NCBI GenBank assembly: GCA_028290665.1
Contig: JAQGJK010000017.1
Coordinates: forward strand, 53,169 to 117,168
Direction of reading: 5' to 3'
DNA from: Devosia sp.
Lineage (GTDB): Bacteria > Pseudomonadota > Alphaproteobacteria > Rhizobiales > Devosiaceae
DNA: 64,000 nt
Shown: positions 16,353 through 34,241 of the stretch, piece by piece
How the letters are laid out: every line of letters begins with the position of its first letter
Numbering within the stretch: position 1 is the stretch's first letter
Translations under genes and position numbers: made by a program
The notes under the pieces: generated by a model
Told to the model about the DNA's origin: nothing
The model's database searches: none
What the model saw: only the letters and a program-made list of their open reading frames with translations

Positions 16353-17045
16353 ATGGCAAATCTCGGTAAGCGAACCAATGTTGCCCGTGAGGGTATCGAC
16401 CGCAAGAAGCTCTACGCGCTCGACGAAGCGGTGAAGATGGTCAAGACGCGGGCGAAAGCCAAATTCGATGAGACCATCGAAGTGGCGATCAACCTCGGCG
16501 TCGACCCGCGCCATGCGGACCAGATGGTCCGCGGCGTCGTCAATCTGCCGAACGGCACGGGCAAAACGGTGCGTGTCGCCGTGTTTGCGCGTGGCGAAAA
16601 GGCCGAGGAGGCCCGCAAGGCCGGTGCCGATATCGTCGGCGCGGAAGACCTGATGGAATCCATCCAGGGCGGCAAGATCGATTTCGATCGCTGCATTGCC
16701 ACTCCGGATATGATGCCGCTGGTCGGTCGTCTCGGTAAGATTCTCGGGCCGCGCAATTTGATGCCGAACCCCAAGGTCGGTACGGTCACTCCCGATGTCG
16801 CCGGCGCGGTGAAAGCCGCCAAGGGCGGCGCTGTGGAATTCCGCGTCGAAAAGGCCGGCATCCTGCATGCCGGCGTCGGCAAGGCCTCGTTCACCGAGGA
16901 CGCGCTGCTCCAGAACATCAAGGCGTTCACCGATGCGGTGACCCGGGCCAAACCCGCGGGTGCCAAGGGCACCTACGTCAAGCGCGTCGCCGTCAGCTCG
17001 ACCATGGGCCCCGGCGTGCATGTCGATCCGTCTTCGGTCCACTAA
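16353..17045 (+). CDS. rplA: 50S ribosomal protein L1
   Basis: 230 residues. N-terminus [17 protein letters not shown], the central hinge region with [21 protein letters not shown] (the L1 signature) and a C-terminal [12 protein letters not shown]. It forms the L1 stalk at the E site and is the likely translational repressor of its own operon. Four nucleotides separate it from rplK. Confidence 0.98.
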   Translation: MANLGKRTNVAREGIDRKKLYALDEAVKMVKTRAKAKFDETIEVAINLGVDPRHADQMVRGVVNLPNGTGKTVRVAVFARGEKAEEARKAGADIVGAEDLMESIQGGKIDFDRCIATPDMMPLVGRLGKILGPRNLMPNPKVGTVTPDVAGAVKAAKGGAVEFRVEKAGILHAGVGKASFTEDALLQNIKAFTDAVTRAKPAGAKGTYVKRVAVSSTMGPGVHVDPSSVH

Positions 17046-17357
17046 GGACCGCTGCGAATTCAGTCGGGTTCGCCCGGCTGATCGGACCGGCACGCTGCCG
17101 GGCCGCAAGTCCTGTCCGAGACTGCCGGTGCGCCGCAAGGCACTTAATTCCTCAAATTCCGAGGGACCAGCAATAGACGGGGGAAGACCAGATTTTCTGT
17201 CGCCGCGAGGTGGCAGCCGAGACGGTTCGAACCAGGCCAGTTGCCCTACGATTCCGGGTACACGGTTGACAGGCATAACCGCCGTCTTGCCTCCCAAGGG
17301 GAAGCGGCAATTGGCAATGGTCCGGCAGCGATGCCGGGCTCAATGTGGAGACTAGCA
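17046..17357 (+). promoter_or_regulatory. rplA-rplJ intergenic leader (L10 leader candidate)
   Basis: A 312-nt gene-free stretch before rplJ, with several GC-rich short inverted repeats such as TGCCGGG-type segments near 17095 and 17332. In proteobacteria the L10-L12 genes have a long leader bound by L10(L12)4, so a leader here is expected, but I could not identify a defined L10 site. A TTGACA at about 17267 has no convincing -10 partner. Confidence 0.35.
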
Positions 17358-17882
17358 GTGGAAAGAGCGGAAAAGCGCGAATTGGTCGCTTCGCTCCAGT
17401 CAGCCCTGATGGGCGCTGGATCGATCGTCCTCGCGCAAAATAACGGTCTCACCGTCGCCAACCTTGAAGCGCTGCGTCGCGAGATCAAGAAGGCCGGTGG
17501 GAAGGTTAAAATCGCAAAGAACCGCCTGGTCAAGCTTGCTCTCAACGATACCGACAACGCGGACATGTCGGCCCTGTTTACCGGGCCGATCGTCATCGCC
17601 TATGCGGACGACCCGATGACTGCGCCGAAGATTGCGGCAAAGTTCGCTGACAAGAACGCGAAATACGTGATTCTTGGCGGCGCCATGGGGAAGACCGCGC
17701 TCGACGCCAACAACGTCAAGGCGCTGTCGATCATGCCGTCGCTCGATGAATTGCGCGCCACGCTCGCCGGGATGCTCAAGCAGCCCGCGACGCGTATCGC
17801 GTCTGTCATCGTCGCGCCAGCAAGCGGCATCGCCCGCGTGTTGGCCGCGCATGCGGAAAAGAGCAACGCCGAAGCGGCGTAA
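17358..17882 (+). CDS. rplJ: 50S ribosomal protein L10
   Basis: 174 residues from GTG 17358 (MERAEKRELVASL). GGAG lies 7 nt upstream of that GTG, and the family N-terminus begins exactly there, so earlier in-frame ATGs are rejected. KNRLVKLAL in the rRNA-binding domain and a C-terminal helix that binds L7/L12 dimers are present. It ends Ala-rich (AAHAEKSNAEAA). It forms the base of the L12 stalk. Confidence 0.96.
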   Translation: MERAEKRELVASLQSALMGAGSIVLAQNNGLTVANLEALRREIKKAGGKVKIAKNRLVKLALNDTDNADMSALFTGPIVIAYADDPMTAPKIAAKFADKNAKYVILGGAMGKTALDANNVKALSIMPSLDELRATLAGMLKQPATRIASVIVAPASGIARVLAAHAEKSNAEAA

Positions 17883-17946
17883 TCCCATCGGCCCATCCCG
17901 GGCCATCCTGGTTTGAACTGAACACCTCAAGAGAGAGATTTAACAA

Positions 17947-18318
17947 ATGGCCGATCTCGCCAAACTCGTAGACGATTTGTCTGCCCTGACCGTTCTCGAA
18001 GCATCCGAACTGTCGAAGATGCTGGAAGAAAAGTGGGGCGTGTCCGCTGCCGCTCCGGCCGCCGCTGCCGGCCCTGCTGCCGCTGCCGCTGCTCCGGTTG
18101 AAGAAAAGACTGAATTCGACGTGATCCTCGTCTCCTTTGGCGAGAACAAGATCAACGTCATCAAGGAAGTCCGTGCCATCACCGGCCTCGGTCTCGGCGA
18201 AGCCAAGGCCCTCGTCGAAGCTGCGCCGAAAGCCGTCAAGGAAGGCGCCAACAAGGCCGATTCCGCAGCGATCAAGGCAAAGCTCGAAGCTGCCGGCGCC
18301 AAGGTCGAACTCAAGTAA
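17947..18318 (+). CDS. rplL: 50S ribosomal protein L7/L12
   Basis: 123 residues. The N-terminal dimerisation helices ([21 protein letters not shown]), an Ala/Gly/Pro hinge at about 36-55, and the C-terminal domain with [19 protein letters not shown] and [16 protein letters not shown] that recruits translation factors. GAGAGA lies upstream of the ATG. The hinge is long and unusually Ala-rich but within the family range. Confidence 0.98.
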   Translation: MADLAKLVDDLSALTVLEASELSKMLEEKWGVSAAAPAAAAGPAAAAAAPVEEKTEFDVILVSFGENKINVIKEVRAITGLGLGEAKALVEAAPKAVKEGANKADSAAIKAKLEAAGAKVELK

Positions 18319-18331
18319 GAATGCATACCAG

Positions 18332-18354
18332 GGCGGCGCCCGGTGGGTGCCGCC
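18332..18354 (+). terminator. Hairpin between rplL and rpoB (candidate partial attenuator)
   Basis: GGCGGC-G-CCC-GGT-GGG-T-GCCGCC forms a 9-bp stem with two single-base bulges, starting 14 nt after the rplL stop. It lacks a T run (CTCATTCC follows), so it is more likely a partial attenuator or RNA-processing site, as known between rplL and rpoB in enteric bacteria, than a full terminator. Confidence 0.45.
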
Positions 18355-18528
18355 TCATTCCCGTCCCAGTTTCGACTATAGGGACGGCCGCCACCCTCGC
18401 GCGGGCAGGGCGGCACTTACTGAATAACTAGACTGACCCCAAGTGGGCACATGTCCAAAGAACCGACGGCGGATTGTCGGATCTTTGGCCATTTGCCTCC
18501 GAGACATCGAGAACAAACAGGAGCTGGT

Positions 18529-22680
<4,152 letters not shown>

Positions 22681-22765
22681 TCCGGCACTTCCTACCCCCA
22701 TTCACTTCCCAAGCGGTCCAGGCAGAAACGCCTCGGACCACGCGGGAAAGAGGAGCTGATTACTG

Positions 22766-26977
<4,212 letters not shown>

Positions 26978-27000
26978 TTCGGAGTACATTGAATGGGGAA

Positions 27001-27023
27001 GGGGGCCGAGTGGCCCCCTTTTC
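27001..27023 (+). terminator. Rho-independent terminator of rpoBC
   Basis: Seven-bp arms GGGGGCC (27001-27007) and GGCCCCC (27012-27018) with a 4-nt loop, then TTTTC. It lies 23 nt after the rpoC stop. Confidence 0.88.
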
Positions 27024-27064
27024 ATTTTGGGGACAGCCGGCTTCGGGGCCAATTATTCCGGCTA

Positions 27065-27090
27065 AGAAAAAGGGGGCCAGTCGGCCCCCT
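27065..27090 (-). terminator. Rho-independent terminator of the minus-strand ybjN-like gene
   Basis: On the minus strand AGGGGGCC-GACT-GGCCCCCT is followed by TTTTTCTT. The stem sequence is the same as that of the rpoC terminator 55 nt away, facing it. It ends the gene whose stop is at 27117. Confidence 0.85.
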
Positions 27091-27116
27091 CGAAACGCTC
27101 ATCGGTGATGATGAAA

Positions 27117-27635
27117 TCAGGTGTTTTCGGCGAGGAAATCGTTGAACAGGCCGAGATTGGTGACCCAGGTATCGATCACCGCATCCATGTTGTCGCGGGT
27201 TACGCCGCTGGTCAGGTCGACGTCCCACTGCAGCGCGATGTAGGCTTCCTTGGCATCGCCCTTCATCCCCGGACCCTCGTCATCGGCGACGAACGCCTTG
27301 CCGTAACGCTTGTCGTAATTCCACTGGTTGGCGACTTCGGCACTCGCCTCGTCCCAGGTGAAGCCGGCATAGAAGCTCAGCGAGGTGCAGCCCTCGTGGG
27401 TTTCCTCATCGCAGCCATAGAAATAGATGGTGTAAAGGGTCTTGTCGACTTCGCCGCTGATCATCGGATCGCCGCGGCTGTCTTCTTCCAGCTTGGCTTT
27501 ACCGAAGCCCTTGGCAATCTTGGTGATCTCCTTGCCCATCGAAGCGTCGATGATATCTTCCTGCGCAAAGCTGGTCGTGGCAGTGCCGAGCATCAGTGCG
27601 GCGGTGAGCGCCAGCGCCGGTATCGCTTTAATCAT
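27117..27635 (-). CDS. Secreted YbjN-domain protein (tandem paralogue 1)
   Basis: 172 residues from ATG 27635, preceded by AGGGAA at good spacing. An upstream in-frame ATG at 27653 lacks a ribosome site and would lengthen the signal. The signal peptide is MIKAIPALALTAALMLGTATTSFAQ in character, cleaved after SFA. The mature part has the YbjN (sensory transduction regulator family) layout: YTIYFYGCDEETHEGC, LSFYAGF, then ANQWNYDKRYGKAFV and ALQWDVDLTSGVTRDN. Two Cys could form a disulfide. About 40% of positions are visibly shared with the next gene. Periplasmic function unknown. Confidence 0.78.
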   Translation of the reverse strand: MIKAIPALALTAALMLGTATTSFAQEDIIDASMGKEITKIAKGFGKAKLEEDSRGDPMISGEVDKTLYTIYFYGCDEETHEGCTSLSFYAGFTWDEASAEVANQWNYDKRYGKAFVADDEGPGMKGDAKEAYIALQWDVDLTSGVTRDNMDAVIDTWVTNLGLFNDFLAENT

Positions 27636-27762
27636 GGAATGTTCCCTTTTCATAATGAGCCAGCCCCCCGGCTTATCCCTGTAGCGGCATAGGTTTTACA
27701 TTGCCGTGAGGGTTTTTCAACTCCCTCCTGCACGTTGAATACAGTCGTGTTGCAACATATGG

Positions 27763-27783
27763 AAAAGGCGGCCGTAGCCGCCT
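27763..27783 (-). terminator. Terminator of the second ybjN-like gene
   Basis: Minus strand: AGGCGGC-TACG-GCCGCC then TTTTCC. It lies 27 nt past the stop of the gene at 27810-28292 and separates the two paralogues, which therefore appear to be transcribed separately. Confidence 0.75.
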
Positions 27784-27809
27784 CGATATATCGATAGTGA
27801 GGTCGGAGC

Positions 27810-28292
27810 TTAGAAGTCGACGAACGCCGTATACTGGTCGAGGACCTGACCCCACAGGTCAAAGGCGCCGCTGAGATATTCTTCGCTGACGCCAGCGACG
27901 AGATCGATGTCCCATTCGATGCAGGCGTCGCCATCGCCATCGATGTAGCTCTTGCCGAACCGCTTGGTCAGGTTCCACTCGTTGGCGCGTTCGATACCGG
28001 GCTGAACGTCGAGGAAACCGGCATAGAACTGGATATCCTCGCAATTGGCATTGTCGTCATCGCAGCTGCGGAAATACACTTGGTAGGTCACGTCCTTGCC
28101 GTTCACGTCGGCTAGGGTGACGCTGATCTTGGGATCGCCGTTGCTCTGCTCGCCAATCTCGGCGTCGCCATAGCCGCGCGCAATGTCGAGGATGGCATCG
28201 ACGTCGGCGGCCGTGAGCATGTTCTGGGCGAACCCGGTGGTTGCCATGCCCATGGCCAGCAACCCGCCAAGTGCCAGTGATTTCATCATCAT
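27810..28292 (-). CDS. Secreted YbjN-domain protein (tandem paralogue 2)
   Basis: 160 residues from the first of three consecutive Met codons at 28292, with AAGGAG 8 nt upstream. The signal peptide MMMKSLALGGLLAMGMATTG ends near GFAQ. The mature domain repeats the layout of the neighbour: VTYQVYFRSCDDDNANCED, IQFYAGF, ANEWNLTKRFGKSYID and CIEWDIDLVAGVSEE. Three or four Cys are present. It is a tandem duplicate of the gene at 27117-27635, placed between rpoC and rpsL, which are normally adjacent operons. Function unknown. Confidence 0.78.
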   Translation of the reverse strand: MMMKSLALGGLLAMGMATTGFAQNMLTAADVDAILDIARGYGDAEIGEQSNGDPKISVTLADVNGKDVTYQVYFRSCDDDNANCEDIQFYAGFLDVQPGIERANEWNLTKRFGKSYIDGDGDACIEWDIDLVAGVSEEYLSGAFDLWGQVLDQYTAFVDF

Positions 28293-28580
28293 AGAGTTTT
28301 CTCCTTCAATCCGCCTGGACCGCGCGATTGTCGCCGCGTGGCCGACCCTCGCTCCGATCCTACACATTCTTCCCATGCCGACAACTCTCTTCGCGGAAAG
28401 CCGCGGCGACACCGGAGCCGAGTCGGAATCGACGATTCGTTTCAAGGCGTTGGCTGTGATTTGGAGCTGGTCTCGGCAATTGATATTGTCGACAAACGAG
28501 CGTTTAGCCCCTTCAAACCAGCATCGCGGGCAGTGCAGGGCGCCTATTCACCCATTGACCCGGTTTTTGGGCGGTTACGC

Positions 28581-28609
28581 TTGACGGGGTAGGGGGTCCG
28601 GGCTATAGG
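28581..28609 (+). promoter_or_regulatory. Promoter for the str operon (rpsL-rpsG-fusA-tuf)
   Basis: TTGACG (28581-28586) and GCTATAGG (28602-28609) match the alphaproteobacterial -35 TTGACG and the -10 GCTA-type consensus, with a 17-nt spacer to TATAGG. It gives a leader of about 230 nt before rpsL. Confidence 0.65.
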
Positions 28610-28614
28610 GGCCC

Positions 28615-28846
28615 CACCTTAGCGATCGGTCGTGTGGTTCACACCGGTGTCTGCCGTCTAGGCGGGCATCGAGGAAACCACAAACACAGCGCTCTGGGAG
28701 CTGACTGAAACAGACTTGTGCGCATGACCGTCCCTCGGGGTGGTCCGCTGCAACATAAGGCGCCGCCAATCCCTCGGGACTTGGGCGGGCGCCTTTCTGG
28801 TTTGTTTTTGTCTCAGAGCAACGCATTGGACGATGGAAAGAGCTGA
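28615..28846 (+). promoter_or_regulatory. Long rpsL leader with a terminator-like hairpin
   Basis: The predicted 5' untranslated region has a large hairpin near 28761-28796: GGCGCCGCC on the left pairs with GGC-G-GGCGCC on the right. It is followed by TTTCTGG and, further on, TTTGTTTTTG. The pairing and T-rich tail resemble an attenuator, about 50 nt before the rpsL start. The region 28293-28580 upstream of the promoter shows no gene. Confidence 0.45.
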
Positions 28847-29218
28847 ATGCCGACCATTAATCAGTTGATCCGCAAACCTCGGACCTCAAAGCCGAAGCGG
28901 AACAAAGTCCCGGCGATGGAAGCAAACCCGCAGAAGCGCGGCGTGTGTTCCCGCGTCTATACTACAACGCCGAAGAAGCCGAATTCGGCTCTGCGCAAGG
29001 TCGCCAAGGTTCGCCTGACGAACTCGCGTGAAGTCATTTCCTACATCCCCGGTGAAGGCCACAACCTGCAGGAGCACTCGGTCGTGCTCATTCGCGGCGG
29101 CCGTGTTCGCGATCTGCCGGGCGTCCGTTACCACGTCCTCCGCGGCGTCCTCGACACACAGTCGGTCAAGGATCGCAAGCAGCGCCGGTCGAAGTACGGC
29201 GCGAAGCGGCCGAAGTAA
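28847..29218 (+). CDS. rpsL: 30S ribosomal protein S12
   Basis: 123 residues, N-terminus [15 protein letters not shown]. The decoding-centre loop [13 protein letters not shown] keeps Lys43 (numbering with Met). The second streptomycin-site loop reads [13 protein letters not shown], so position 88 is Arg (codon CGC) instead of the usual Lys. In several bacteria K88R causes streptomycin resistance (see findings). AAAGAG lies 5-6 nt before the ATG. rpsG follows after 12 nt. Confidence 0.98.
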   Translation: MPTINQLIRKPRTSKPKRNKVPAMEANPQKRGVCSRVYTTTPKKPNSALRKVAKVRLTNSREVISYIPGEGHNLQEHSVVLIRGGRVRDLPGVRYHVLRGVLDTQSVKDRKQRRSKYGAKRPK

Positions 29219-29701
<483 letters not shown>

Positions 29702-29713
29702 TTGGAGCTTAAA

Positions 29714-31804
29714 ATGGCACGCGAATACGCAATCGACCATTATCGCAATTTCGGCATCATGGCCCACATCGATGCGGGCAAGACCACGACCACCGAGCGT
29801 GTGCTTTACTACACCGGCAAGAGCCACAAGATCGGCGAAGTCCATGACGGCGCCGCCACCATGGACTGGATGGCGCAGGAACAGGAACGCGGGATCACGA
29901 TCACGTCCGCGGCTACCACGACCTTCTGGAAGGGTCGCGATGGCACCATGCACCGCTTCAATATCATCGATACCCCCGGCCACGTCGATTTCACCATTGA
30001 AGTCGAACGCTCGCTGCGCGTGCTCGATGGCGCCATTGCGCTGCTCGACGGCAACCAGGGCGTCGAGCCGCAGACGGAAACCGTCTGGCGCCAGGCCGAC
30101 AAGTACAATGTGCCGCGGCTGATCTTCGTCAACAAGATGGACAAGATCGGTGCTGATTTCTACGCCTGCATCGACAGCCTGACGAAACGTCTCGGCATCA
30201 ATTATGTCGTGATGCAACTGCCGATCGGCGCCGAGAACGATTTCAGGGGCGTCGTCGACCTCGTCGAGATGAACGCACTGGTCTGGCGCAACGAAGAGCT
30301 CGGTGCGCAGTGGGACGTCGTCGAGATTCCCGAGGATCTCAAGGCGAAAGCCGTCGAGTACCGCGAAAAGATGATCGAAGCGGCCGTCGAGATGGACGAT
30401 GCGGCGACCGAAGCTTATCTCAACGGCGAAATGCCGGATAAGGCGACGATCCGTCGGCTGATCCGCAAGGGCACTGTCGACAGTAAGTTTTTCCCGGTGT
30501 TCTGCGGTTCGGCCTTCAAGAACAAGGGCGTCCAACCCCTGCTCGATGGCGTCGTCGACTATCTGCCGTCGCCGATCGATATTCCTGCCATCGAGGGCAT
30601 CGACGTCAAGACCGGCTTGCCGATCCAGCGCCATGCCAATGATGAAGAGCCATTGTCGATGCTGGCGTTCAAGATCGCCAACGATCCGCATGTCGGCTCG
30701 CTGACGTTCTGCCGGGTCTATTCGGGTCACCTCGAAGCTGGTGTGATGCTCGAGAACACGGTCAAGGAAAAGCGCGAACGCGTTGGCCGGATGTTCCAGA
30801 TGCACGCCAATTCGCGCGACCAGATCAACGAGGCCTTCGCCGGTGACATCGTCGCCATCGTCGGCCTCAAGGATACGACGACGGGCGACACGCTCTCGGA
30901 TACGGCGCATCGCGTCATTCTCGAGCGCATGGAATTCCCCGAGCCCGTGATCGACATTGCCGTAGAGCCGAAGTCCAAGGCCGACCAGGAAAAGATGGGC
31001 CTCGCGCTCAGCCGCCTGGCTGCCGAGGATCCGAGCTTTCGCGTCAAGACCGACGAAGAATCCGGCCAGACCATCATCTCGGGCATGGGCGAACTGCATC
31101 TCGACATCATCGTCGACCGCATGCGTCGCGAGTTCAAGGTGGAAGCCAATATCGGTCAGCCGCAGGTGGCTTACCGTGAAGCGATCACCCGTAAGGTCGA
31201 GCACGACTATACGCATAAGAAGCAGTCGGGTGGCTCGGGCCAGTTCGCGCGCATCAAGTTCAGCATCGAGCCGAATGAAGCGGGCAAGGGTTTCGAGTTC
31301 GTCTCGGCGGTGGTCGGCGGCAATGTTCCCAAGGAATACGTCCCCGGCGTGTCCAAAGGCGTTCAGTCGGTCATGAATTCCGGGCCGCTGATCGGCTTTC
31401 CGATCGTCGACGTGAAGTTCACGCTGACAGATGGCGCCTACCATGATGTCGACTCCTCGGTTCTGGCCTTCGAAATTGCCGGCCGCGCGGGTTTCCGCGA
31501 AGCTCTCGGCAAGGCCGGTCCGAAGATCCTCGAGCCGATCATGAAGGTGGAAGTTGTCGTGCCCGAAGACTATATGGGCGATGTGATCGGCGACCTGAAT
31601 TCCCGCCGCGGCCAGATCCGCGGCACGGAAAACCGGGGCGTTGCCCAGATCGTCGACGCACTCGTGCCGCTGGCCAACATGTTCGGCTACGTCAACTCGC
31701 TGCGCTCGATGAGCCAGGGACGTGCGCAGTACACGATGTCCTTCGACCATTACGAGCAGGTGCCGCAAGCGGTCGCCGAAGAAGTCCAGGCCAAATACGC
31801 CTAA
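29714..31804 (+). CDS. fusA: Elongation factor G
   Basis: 696 residues from ATG 29714 ([14 protein letters not shown]), with GGAG 7 nt upstream. A TTG at 29702 is rejected. The G1 motif [13 protein letters not shown], the switch [11 protein letters not shown] and the NKMDKIG motif are visible. Domain IV ends with the C-terminal [15 protein letters not shown]. It is a translocase GTPase acting with the ribosome. The str order rpsL-rpsG-fusA-tuf is complete. Confidence 0.98.
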   Translation: MAREYAIDHYRNFGIMAHIDAGKTTTTERVLYYTGKSHKIGEVHDGAATMDWMAQEQERGITITSAATTTFWKGRDGTMHRFNIIDTPGHVDFTIEVERSLRVLDGAIALLDGNQGVEPQTETVWRQADKYNVPRLIFVNKMDKIGADFYACIDSLTKRLGINYVVMQLPIGAENDFRGVVDLVEMNALVWRNEELGAQWDVVEIPEDLKAKAVEYREKMIEAAVEMDDAATEAYLNGEMPDKATIRRLIRKGTVDSKFFPVFCGSAFKNKGVQPLLDGVVDYLPSPIDIPAIEGIDVKTGLPIQRHANDEEPLSMLAFKIANDPHVGSLTFCRVYSGHLEAGVMLENTVKEKRERVGRMFQMHANSRDQINEAFAGDIVAIVGLKDTTTGDTLSDTAHRVILERMEFPEPVIDIAVEPKSKADQEKMGLALSRLAAEDPSFRVKTDEESGQTIISGMGELHLDIIVDRMRREFKVEANIGQPQVAYREAITRKVEHDYTHKKQSGGSGQFARIKFSIEPNEAGKGFEFVSAVVGGNVPKEYVPGVSKGVQSVMNSGPLIGFPIVDVKFTLTDGAYHDVDSSVLAFEIAGRAGFREALGKAGPKILEPIMKVEVVVPEDYMGDVIGDLNSRRGQIRGTENRGVAQIVDALVPLANMFGYVNSLRSMSQGRAQYTMSFDHYEQVPQAVAEEVQAKYA

Positions 31805-31861
31805 TTTGAACCAAACTGCATCAGGCCCGGCATATCGGCTGGCTGATCACGGAGAGAAGCG

Positions 31862-33052
31862 ATGGGTAAGGAAAAGTTTTCCCGCAATAAGCCGCACTGC
31901 AACATCGGCACCATCGGTCACGTCGACCATGGCAAGACGTCGTTGACGGCTGCCATCACCAAGGTGCTGGCCGAAACCGGCGGCGCGACGTTCAAGGCCT
32001 ACGATCAGATCGACGCAGCGCCCGAAGAGAAGGCGCGCGGCATCACGATCAACACGGCGCACGTCGAATACGAGACGGCCAACCGTCACTATGCGCACGT
32101 CGATTGCCCTGGCCACGCCGATTATGTGAAGAACATGATCACCGGCGCCGCCCAGATGGATGGCGCGATCCTGGTGGTGTCGGCCGCCGACGGCCCGATG
32201 CCCCAGACGCGCGAGCATATCCTGCTGGCCCGCCAGGTTGGCGTTCCCGCCCTCGTCGTGTTCCTCAACAAGTGCGACATGGTCGATGATCCGGAACTGC
32301 TGGAACTCGTCGAACTCGAAGTCCGCGAATTGCTGTCGTCCTATGAATACCCGGGCGACGACATTCCGATGATCAAGGGCTCGGCTACCGAAGCGCTCAA
32401 CAATGGCGACAAGAAGCTCGGCCATGACGCCGTCATCGAGCTGATGGCTGCTGTCGATGCGTACATTCCGCAGCCGGAGCGTCCGATCGATCTGCCGTTC
32501 CTGCTGCCGATCGAAGACGTGTTCTCGATCTCGGGTCGTGGCACCGTCGTGACCGGCCGTGTCGAACGCGGCATCGTTAAGGTTGGCGAAGAAGTTGAGA
32601 TCGTCGGCATCAAGGCGACGCAGAAGACCACCGTCACCGGTGTCGAAATGTTCCGCAAGCTGCTCGATCAGGGCCAGGCTGGCGACAACATCGGTGCGCT
32701 GATCCGTGGCATCGACCGTACGCAGGTTGAGCGCGGGCAGGTGCTGTGCAAGCCGGGTTCGGTCAATCCGCATACCGACTTCATCGCCGAGGCCTACATC
32801 CTGACGAAGGAAGAGGGCGGTCGTCATACGCCGTTCTTTGGAAATTATCGTCCCCAGTTCTACTTCCGGACCACGGACGTGACTGGTGTCGTGACCCTGC
32901 CGGAAGGCACGGAAATGGTCATGCCGGGTGATAACGTCAACATGAATGTCACGCTGATCGTGCCGATCGCCATGGAAGAGAAGCTGCGCTTCGCTATCCG
33001 TGAGGGCGGCCGTACCGTCGGCGCCGGCGTCGTCGCCAAGATCCTGAAGTAA
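31862..33052 (+). CDS. tuf: Elongation factor Tu
   Basis: 396 residues. G1 [41 protein letters not shown] and the domain II/III blocks [20 protein letters not shown] are all canonical. It ends [21 protein letters not shown] lies before the ATG. This is the only tuf copy in the window; a second copy elsewhere is usual in the group. Confidence 0.98.
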   Translation: MGKEKFSRNKPHCNIGTIGHVDHGKTSLTAAITKVLAETGGATFKAYDQIDAAPEEKARGITINTAHVEYETANRHYAHVDCPGHADYVKNMITGAAQMDGAILVVSAADGPMPQTREHILLARQVGVPALVVFLNKCDMVDDPELLELVELEVRELLSSYEYPGDDIPMIKGSATEALNNGDKKLGHDAVIELMAAVDAYIPQPERPIDLPFLLPIEDVFSISGRGTVVTGRVERGIVKVGEEVEIVGIKATQKTTVTGVEMFRKLLDQGQAGDNIGALIRGIDRTQVERGQVLCKPGSVNPHTDFIAEAYILTKEEGGRHTPFFGNYRPQFYFRTTDVTGVVTLPEGTEMVMPGDNVNMNVTLIVPIAMEEKLRFAIREGGRTVGAGVVAKILK

Positions 33053-33063
33053 TTCGCAATTCA

Positions 33064-33099
33064 GCGCGGCGCGCTTCAAACGCGCCGCGCCCCTTTTTT
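33064..33099 (+). terminator. Strong terminator/attenuator between tuf and rpsJ
   Basis: Perfect 10-bp arms GCGCGGCGCG (33064-33073) and CGCGCCGCGC (33081-33090), loop CTTCAAA, then CCC and six T (33094-33099). Only 21 nt separate it from the rpsJ start, so no separate promoter fits after it. Confidence 0.85.
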
Positions 33100-33120
33100 C
33101 CTCCCTCAGGAAACGACAAG

Positions 33121-33429
33121 ATGAACGGCCAGAATATTCGTATTCGTCTCAAGGCGTTCGATCACCGTGTGCTCGATGCGTCGACCCGCGAGATCGTCAA
33201 CACCGCCAAGCGGACTGGCGCGCAAGTGCGCGGCCCGATCCCGCTACCGACGATGATTGAGAAGTTTACCGTCAACCGTTCGCCGCACATCGACAAGAAG
33301 AGCCGTGAGCAGTTCGAAATCCGGACGCACAAGCGCCTGCTCGACATCGTCGACCCGACGCCGCAGACGGTGGATGCGCTGATGAAGCTCGACCTCGCCG
33401 CTGGCGTTGACGTCGAAATCAAGCTCTAG
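33121..33429 (+). CDS. rpsJ: 30S ribosomal protein S10 (NusE)
   Basis: 102 residues: [19 protein letters not shown], then [26 protein letters not shown] (the S10 signature), ending [14 protein letters not shown] lies before the ATG. Besides its 30S role it is NusE, the partner of NusG/NusB. It is the first gene of the S10 operon, directly after a strong terminator. Confidence 0.98.
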   Translation: MNGQNIRIRLKAFDHRVLDASTREIVNTAKRTGAQVRGPIPLPTMIEKFTVNRSPHIDKKSREQFEIRTHKRLLDIVDPTPQTVDALMKLDLAAGVDVEIKL

Positions 33430-33530
33430 AGCTAACAAGCTCTGTTACGACCAAGGAATCCGCGCGAGCCATATTGAGGGTCCTCTGAAGCCATGACCCG
33501 GCTCTGCGCCAGATGGAGAAAGTACAACCG

Positions 33531-34241
33531 ATGCGTTCTGGTTTGATCGCACAGAAGCTGGGCATGACCCGCATCTTCACCGCAGACGGTGCACAGGTGC
33601 CGGTGACTGTGTTGGCGCTGCAGAATTGCCAGGTCGTTGGCCAGCGCACGCAGGAGCGGGACGGCTATGTCGCCCTTCAACTCGGCGCCGGGCAGGCCAA
33701 GGCCAAGAATACCTCGAAAGCCGAGCGCGGTCACTTTGCCGTCGCCAAGGTCGAGATCAAGCGGCAGGTGACCGAGTTCCGTGTCGACGCCGACAACCTC
33801 ATCGAGGTTGGCGCGACGATGCAGGCCGATCATTTCGCCGAGGGTCAACTGGTCGACGTGACCGGGACCTCGATCGGCAAGGGCTTTGCCGGCGCTATGA
33901 AGCGCTGGAACTTCCACGGTCTGCGGGCAACCCACGGCGTGTCGGTGTCGCATCGCTCGCACGGTTCGACCGGTGGTCGCCAGGACCCGGGCAAGGTGTT
34001 CAAGAACAAGAAGATGGCCGGCCACCTTGGTGCCGAGCGCGTCACCACGCAGAACCTCAAGGTCGTCAAGACGGATGTCGAGCGCGGCCTGATCATGGTG
34101 CAGGGTTCAGTTCCCGGCTCGAAGGGTGGCTGGATCATGGTCAAGGATGCGGTCAAGAAGCCGGCTCCCGAGAATGTCGCGCTGCCGGGCAAGTTCAAGC
34201 CTGCTGCTGCGGTCGAAGTTGTCGCTGGAGAGGCACAGTAA
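33531..34241 (+). CDS. rplC: 50S ribosomal protein L3
   Basis: 236 residues from ATG 33531 ([16 protein letters not shown]). The L3 signature region contains [23 protein letters not shown] residues: [13 protein letters not shown] followed by [12 protein letters not shown]. The C-terminal extension is Ala/Val-rich and typical of alphaproteobacteria. An in-frame ATG at 33513 is six codons earlier and less family-like. rplD follows directly (TAA then ATG with no gap). Confidence 0.97.
   Translation: MRSGLIAQKLGMTRIFTADGAQVPVTVLALQNCQVVGQRTQERDGYVALQLGAGQAKAKNTSKAERGHFAVAKVEIKRQVTEFRVDADNLIEVGATMQADHFAEGQLVDVTGTSIGKGFAGAMKRWNFHGLRATHGVSVSHRSHGSTGGRQDPGKVFKNKKMAGHLGAERVTTQNLKVVKTDVERGLIMVQGSVPGSKGGWIMVKDAVKKPAPENVALPGKFKPAAAVEVVAGEAQ

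Noticed and set aside
17260..17300. TTGACA near 17267 as a separate promoter for rplJ-rplL
   Set aside because: No acceptable -10 element lies 16-18 nt downstream. It may still be active, but the sequence does not support it.
17241..17357. Upstream extension of rplJ to an ATG at 17241
   Set aside because: The extra 39 residues are not L10-like, and GTG 17358 has a proper ribosome site and the conserved MERAEKRE start.
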